From JAAEQG01 sp023133475 (GTDB lineage Bacteria; Planctomycetota; Phycisphaerae; UBA1845), in contig DAOVLE010000199.1 in assembly GCA_030631415.1 (NCBI GenBank), forward strand, positions 1-10,055: a stretch of DNA of 10,055 nt. Direction: 5' to 3'. A model generated the notes under the pieces. It saw only the letters and a program-made list of their open reading frames with translations, made no database searches and had not been told where the DNA came from. Both the position numbers and the translations under genes were made by a program. This document shows, in pieces, positions 6,362-10,055 of the stretch. Position 1 is the first letter of the stretch, and each line of letters opens with the position of its first letter.

Positions 6362-9300
6362 TGCTGCTTTTGCAATTCGAGGCGCAGGGGCTGGCCGATG
6401 ATCTTGACCTCGGTGACGCCGGTGGGGGTGTCGAAGGTGGTATCGGTCAGTTTGGTGGCTAACGTCTCAGCCGCAATGTAATCACCGCAGGCGGCGATGG
6501 CGTCCTTGAGCGGTTGCGAATCGGTCCGCAATGCCAACACGATACGGTCTTCCATGTTGAGGGCTGCGTCTTTGCGAAGGTTCTGCACGTTGCGGACGAT
6601 GTCGCGGGCGATGCCCTCATTACGCAACTCAGGGGTGATGCGTTTGTCCAACAACACCACGGTGGCCCGGTCCTCTGCTGCCGCCCAGTTGTCACCGTAG
6701 GATTTGGTCACGTTGACCTCCGCAGGCTCCAGGTTGATGGTGTCGCCATCAACCGTCACCGTCACCCACAAACCTTGTTCCAGCGTATCGAGCACGGTGT
6801 CGGGATCGAGCCTGCCCAACTCCGCCACGATACCGCCAAGCTGCCGGCCGTACTTGGGGCCGGCGAGCTTCTTGTTCAGGCTAACCTCCAGCGAACGCAT
6901 CTCTGCCACACTGTCCCGCACGGTCACCTTCTTGACATTCAATTCTTCGAGAATATGAGCCTCGAACAGCGGAACAGCCGCACGCTCGATATCGTTCTTC
7001 GGCACCACCACCAACTCCGCCAGCGGCTGACGAACCTTGAGCTTCGACACCGTTCGGGCAGAACGACCCAGCGAAACGATCTTCAACACGGCTGCCATCT
7101 TGTCCGACAAGTCGTAATCGACGCGGTTCTGGTCAGCCTGCGGGAAATCGCACAGGTGGATGCTCTCAGACGCACCATCGATCCGATTCGCCACCAGGTT
7201 CTGATAGATGTGCTCGGTCACAAACGGGATGGCGGGGGCCATCACCTTGGCCAACGTCACCAGCACCTCGTAGAGCGTCTGGTAAGCCGCCAGCTTGTCG
7301 GTATCGCCCTCCGAAGCCCCACGCCAGAAGCGGCGGCGGTTGCGGCGGATGTACCAAGTGCTCAGGTCCTCGAGGAACTTCTCGATCGCATGACACACCG
7401 GCGACAGCTCATACTTCTCAAAACGCTCGCGCACCGTGCCGACCAGCAGTTGCAGGTCCGACAGAATCCACCGGTCGATGTCCTGACGCTGCTCCAGAGG
7501 CACCGCGTCTGCGTTGGGGTCAAACCCGTCCAGCCGCGCGTAGTTGCAGAAGAAGGCATAAGAATTCCACAAAGGCAGCAGCACCCGGCGGCGAGTCTCG
7601 TCGGCGGGTGTCGAGGTGACTCGGCACAGACGCGCGCCCTCGACGGTATGCGTGATCTCCACCCCATCCTCGCCTTTGACAGTCACCTCATCGTCGGGAT
7701 GACGAAGCCCGAAGGGCAAATCCACCGTCGGAGACTGGGCACAGTACATCCAACGCATCACGTCCACGCCGATCTGCTCGGCAGCCTCCTCGAACCAGAT
7801 GGCGGTCCCGTCGGACTTGTGCATCACCTGGCGGTTCTCATCGAGCACCATGGCGTGCCCCAGCAAGTTCTTGAACGGAGGGCGCTTTTTCTCCTTGCCC
7901 ATCTCCATCATGGTGCTCGATGCCAGAATCGCGTAGAACCAGTTCCGAAACTGACCCGGGAAACACTCGGTGATCAGATCAGCCGGAATCCACTGGTCCC
8001 AATACTCGCGGTTGGTGTTGTAGTGGACGGTCGAATAAGCCACGATGCCCGCGTCCAGCCAAGGATTGCCCACGTCCGGAACCCGCGACGCCAGGGCACC
8101 GCATTTGTCACACTTGATCTTGACCCGGTCGACGAAAGGCCTATGTGGCGAGTGCCCCTCGAACTGCTCCCAACCCTCGACCGTGCGTTCTTTCAATTCC
8201 TCGTAGCTGCCGATGACGTCGAAGTGCTCGCACTCGGCACACTCCCAGATGGGCAGCGCCAGCCCCCAGTAGCGCTTCTTCGAGATCATCCAGTCCCTCA
8301 TGGTGGTCAGCCAATCCAGCTCACGGTCCAGACCGCGCATCGCCGGCGGCAGCCAGTTGACCCGCTTAGCCATCTCCTTGATCTCATCCCGCCACTCCAT
8401 CGAAATGTACCACTCGTCCACCAGGCGGAAGACCAGTTCATCCCCGGTCCGCCAGCAGTGCGGGTATATGTGCGGATAGTCCTCAACCGCGACGAGCAGG
8501 CCCTTCTCACGCAGATCGGCGATGATGGCTTGAGCCGTCTCACGCTCCGAGGCACGCAGACCGGCGAACTTGCCAAACCCCTCAATAAAACAACCTGCTT
8601 CATCGAGCGGGGCAATGGAAACCAGCTTGTGCACCTTGCCCCAGGCGTGGTCCACATCGCCACAGCCGGGGGCGGAATGAACAATGCCGGTCCCCTCGCC
8701 AGCCACCACATAGGATTCGCCCTTGGAGTCCTTGCCCGGATCGAAAACCTGATGCCCGTCCCGCCCCGAAGACCACTCGCGCTGCTCAGACGGGATCAAA
8801 TCGAGCGGTCGAGCATAGCCGCCGACATGCTGCTGGGCGAGTAGCTCGTCGAAAGGCCCATCGTACGTCCAGCCGACCATATCACCACCACGGATGGTCC
8901 CCTCAATTTCGTAGCCGCCCTGCTCCTGGAAAAACTGGTGGATGGTCTTGAGCTTGGGCAAGCCCTTAGGCCAGGGCTGACTCCCGAAACCTTCCTTGTA
9001 CTGCGTCTGAAGCCGCTGATACTTGAGGTTGTCGGCTGCGAAGTAGTACAATGCCTCGTCCTTCTTGGCCCGCAGCTTGACATACTCGAGGTCGCTGCTG
9101 ACCGCAGCCCCGGTGTTCGAGGTGAGCGTCCAGGGCGTTGTGGTCCAGATCAGCAGGTATTCGTTCTCCCGCCCGCGGATCGGAAACCGCACAAACACCG
9201 ATGGATGCGTCACCAGCTTGCGCCCTTCGGCGATCTCCATGTGAGAATAGGCACAGCCGGCTCGCCCGGACCACGGCATTACGTCGGTGCCCTTATAGAG

Positions 9301-9816
9301 ATACCCTCCCTGGTGGCATTTCTTCAAAAAAGTCCAGATGGTGTAGTTGTTCTCGTCCGCCATGGTGTAGTACGAGTTGTCCCAGTCCATCCAGTAGCCC
9401 AGGCGTTTGGACTGTTCGGTCTGGATGGCGGAGTATTTGCGGACCCGGGCTTTGCACTCTTCGGTGAACTTGTCCAACCCGTAGTTCTCGATGTCTTCCT
9501 TGGTCTTAAACCCATGTTCCCGCTCGACTTCGATCTCGACCCACAGCCCCTGGCAATCAAAGCCGTTCTGGTAGCGCAGCTCATGCCCGGTGGCTGCGAA
9601 GTAGCGCTCGAAGACGTCCTTGTAAGTTCGCCCCCAGGCGTGATGTACGCCCATCGGGTTGTTGGCGGTTATGGGGCCATCGAGGAATGACCACTTGGGT
9701 TTGCCCCGATTCTTCTCCCGCAGCTTGTCAAACGCCCCGATCCGATCCCAGAACTTCAGGGCTTGACGCTCCAGCGCGGGGAAATCAACCTTGGTAGCGA
9801 CCTTCTCAAATGCCAT
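6358..9816 (-). CDS. ileS: Isoleucyl-tRNA synthetase, long divergent form
   Basis: Class Ia aminoacyl-tRNA synthetase, 1152 aa, charging tRNA-Ile in the cytoplasm. The start at 9816 has GAGGAAG 4 nt upstream. Visible in order: the ATP-binding HIGH region, here GVHH (56-59) within NNPMGVHHAWGR; the CP1 editing domain with WTTTPWTLTSN (224-234) and GTGIVHSAPGCGDVD (375-389); DWMISKKRYWG (508-518); two CxxC pairs (C526/C529, C569/C572) that probably bind zinc; NPWLDAG (584-590); the KMSKS loop, here VMHKS followed by DGT (664-671); the anticodon-binding helical domain, about 779-930; and a C-terminal extension to 1152. The length and extension resemble the long, eukaryote-like IleRS type (about 1030-1100 aa) rather than the 940-aa E. 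coli type. From memory, planctomycete IleRS share these altered signatures, so they are probably lineage features, not damage. The stop codon TAG is supplied by a GTAG-hairpin repeat. The gene has its own promoter; no T-box leader is seen. Confidence 0.95.
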   Translation of the reverse strand: MAFEKVATKVDFPALERQALKFWDRIGAFDKLREKNRGKPKWSFLDGPITANNPMGVHHAWGRTYKDVFERYFAATGHELRYQNGFDCQGLWVEIEVEREHGFKTKEDIENYGLDKFTEECKARVRKYSAIQTEQSKRLGYWMDWDNSYYTMADENNYTIWTFLKKCHQGGYLYKGTDVMPWSGRAGCAYSHMEIAEGRKLVTHPSVFVRFPIRGRENEYLLIWTTTPWTLTSNTGAAVSSDLEYVKLRAKKDEALYYFAADNLKYQRLQTQYKEGFGSQPWPKGLPKLKTIHQFFQEQGGYEIEGTIRGGDMVGWTYDGPFDELLAQQHVGGYARPLDLIPSEQREWSSGRDGHQVFDPGKDSKGESYVVAGEGTGIVHSAPGCGDVDHAWGKVHKLVSIAPLDEAGCFIEGFGKFAGLRASERETAQAIIADLREKGLLVAVEDYPHIYPHCWRTGDELVFRLVDEWYISMEWRDEIKEMAKRVNWLPPAMRGLDRELDWLTTMRDWMISKKRYWGLALPIWECAECEHFDVIGSYEELKERTVEGWEQFEGHSPHRPFVDRVKIKCDKCGALASRVPDVGNPWLDAGIVAYSTVHYNTNREYWDQWIPADLITECFPGQFRNWFYAILASSTMMEMGKEKKRPPFKNLLGHAMVLDENRQVMHKSDGTAIWFEEAAEQIGVDVMRWMYCAQSPTVDLPFGLRHPDDEVTVKGEDGVEITHTVEGARLCRVTSTPADETRRRVLLPLWNSYAFFCNYARLDGFDPNADAVPLEQRQDIDRWILSDLQLLVGTVRERFEKYELSPVCHAIEKFLEDLSTWYIRRNRRRFWRGASEGDTDKLAAYQTLYEVLVTLAKVMAPAIPFVTEHIYQNLVANRIDGASESIHLCDFPQADQNRVDYDLSDKMAAVLKIVSLGRSARTVSKLKVRQPLAELVVVPKNDIERAAVPLFEAHILEELNVKKVTVRDSVAEMRSLEVSLNKKLAGPKYGRQLGGIVAELGRLDPDTVLDTLEQGLWVTVTVDGDTINLEPAEVNVTKSYGDNWAAAEDRATVVLLDKRITPELRNEGIARDIVRNVQNLRKDAALNMEDRIVLALRTDSQPLKDAIAACGDYIAAETLATKLTDTTFDTPTGVTEVKIIGQPLRLELQKQQ

Positions 9817-9820
9817 GATG

Positions 9821-9827
9821 CTTCCTC
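9821..9827 (-). promoter_or_regulatory. Ribosome binding site of ileS
   Basis: GAGGAAG on the minus strand, ending 4 nt before the ATG at 9816. It supports this start over downstream methionines. Confidence 0.65.
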
Positions 9828-9858
9828 AATTACACTACATCGATGCAGCAAGCCGGGT

Positions 9859-9887
9859 AATATAGCAGTTGATCGCGGGTCTGTGAA
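9859..9887 (-). promoter_or_regulatory. Sigma70-like promoter for ileS
   Basis: On the minus strand, TTCACA (9887-9882, five of six matches to TTGACA) and TATATT (9864-9859, five of six to TATAAT) are separated by exactly 17 nt. Transcription would start near 9852, giving a leader of about 35 nt before the ileS ATG, too short for a T-box riboswitch. The promoter is only about 25 bp from the insertion-sequence end, so the element appears to have landed just upstream of it without breaking it. Confidence 0.55.
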
Positions 9888-9911
9888 TTGCCGGTCCATC
9901 ATGAAGGCGTA

Positions 9912-9938
9912 GGGGGGCACAGATATCTTTTGACACCT
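9912..9938. repeat. Candidate terminal inverted repeat at the left end of the insertion sequence
   Basis: Just past the transposase stop codon the sequence starts with a G-run (GGGGGGCACAGATATC) and continues TTTTGACACCT, with an 8-bp palindrome AGATATCT at 9921-9928. A G-rich tip followed by a TGTCAAAA-type block fits the end of an ISKra4-like element read inward. The partner repeat and any target duplication lie outside the window, so the exact boundary is a guess, set at the first G of the run. Confidence 0.4.
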
Positions 9939-9945
9939 GAATTCG

Positions 9946-10055
9946 TCATGCTGCGGCCCGTTGCGGGTTGGTTTTCCAGAATGCATCCCAGTCACGGTTG
10001 AGGGAAATGGACCGTAGGGCCAGCACCACCTCAAGGCCCTCGGCGGTCCAGTGCA
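9946..10055 (-). CDS. C-terminal end of an ISKra4-like transposase (cut by the window edge)
   Basis: Only the last 35 or so codons are in the window; the frame runs off the right edge. It reads HWTAEGLEVVLALRSI, then SLNRDWDAFWKTNPQRAAA, then TGA. The pattern W..EG.E..L.LR....N.DWDAFW matches, by recognition, the conserved C-terminus of ISKra4-family transposases, in which a final RW..xGA.A.L.LR block is followed by a short W/F-rich tail. No DDE residue is visible because those lie further upstream, so intactness cannot be judged. A candidate terminal repeat follows 8-34 bp downstream, as expected for the 3' side of such an element. Family assignment is moderate; that this is a transposase tail is more certain than which family it belongs to. 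Confidence 0.6.
   Translation of the reverse strand, partial: HWTAEGLEVVLALRSISLNRDWDAFWKTNPQRAAA

Noticed and set aside
6514..8844. 776-aa open frame on the plus strand
   Set aside because: It is fully antisense to ileS, has low-complexity His/Arg/Leu-rich composition and no recognisable motif. Long antisense frames are expected opposite GC-rich genes.
9756..10034. 92-aa minus-strand frame spanning the ileS start and the IS end
   Set aside because: It overlaps the ileS start and runs in a different frame from the transposase tail; no recognisable product.

Overview
The window (about 60% GC by eye) reads as chromosomal DNA from a Planctomycetota-type bacterium. That assignment is an inference. 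It rests on the IleRS subtype (long form, with altered HIGH and KMSKS signatures and two CxxC pairs), the secreted TolB-propeller/PA/M28/PDZ peptidase, and the loose, repeat-rich intergenic spaces. No marker gene proves the phylum.

Layout, left to right. 1-180: non-coding, with two copies of a CTCTGCG-type repeat flanking one short GTAG-hairpin repeat. 181-3183 (minus): secreted M28 zinc peptidase with an N-terminal beta-propeller and a C-terminal PDZ domain. 3237-5174 (minus): OPT-family peptide transporter, 53 bp upstream of the peptidase on the same strand. The two look like an operon for degrading extracytoplasmic peptides and importing the products. 5175-5582: a 408-bp divergent intergenic region with a hairpin, a paired GTAG-hairpin element, a 24-bp tandem repeat and a pyrimidine-rich tract. 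5583-6308 (plus): tsaB, for t6A tRNA modification. 6358-9816 (minus): ileS, convergent with tsaB and preceded by a good sigma70-like promoter. 9912-10055: left end of an insertion sequence, with the last codons of an ISKra4-like transposase (minus) and a candidate terminal repeat; the rest lies outside the window.

The most notable feature is not a protein gene. A 21-nt REP-like element (GTAG, stem GGCGGGT, loop TCC, stem ACCCGCC) occurs six times: two single copies and two inverted pairs. The pairs are both exactly 57 bp, and their 15-nt centres are related when one pair is reversed. In three of the four complete genes (OPT, tsaB, ileS) the stop codon is the TAG inside the element's GTAG, in the same register each time. 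The GTAG-plus-hairpin form is that of REP sequences moved by RAYT (TnpA-REP) transposases; no RAYT gene is present here. The genes themselves are largely ordinary, and I see no defence system, CRISPR array or biosynthetic cluster.
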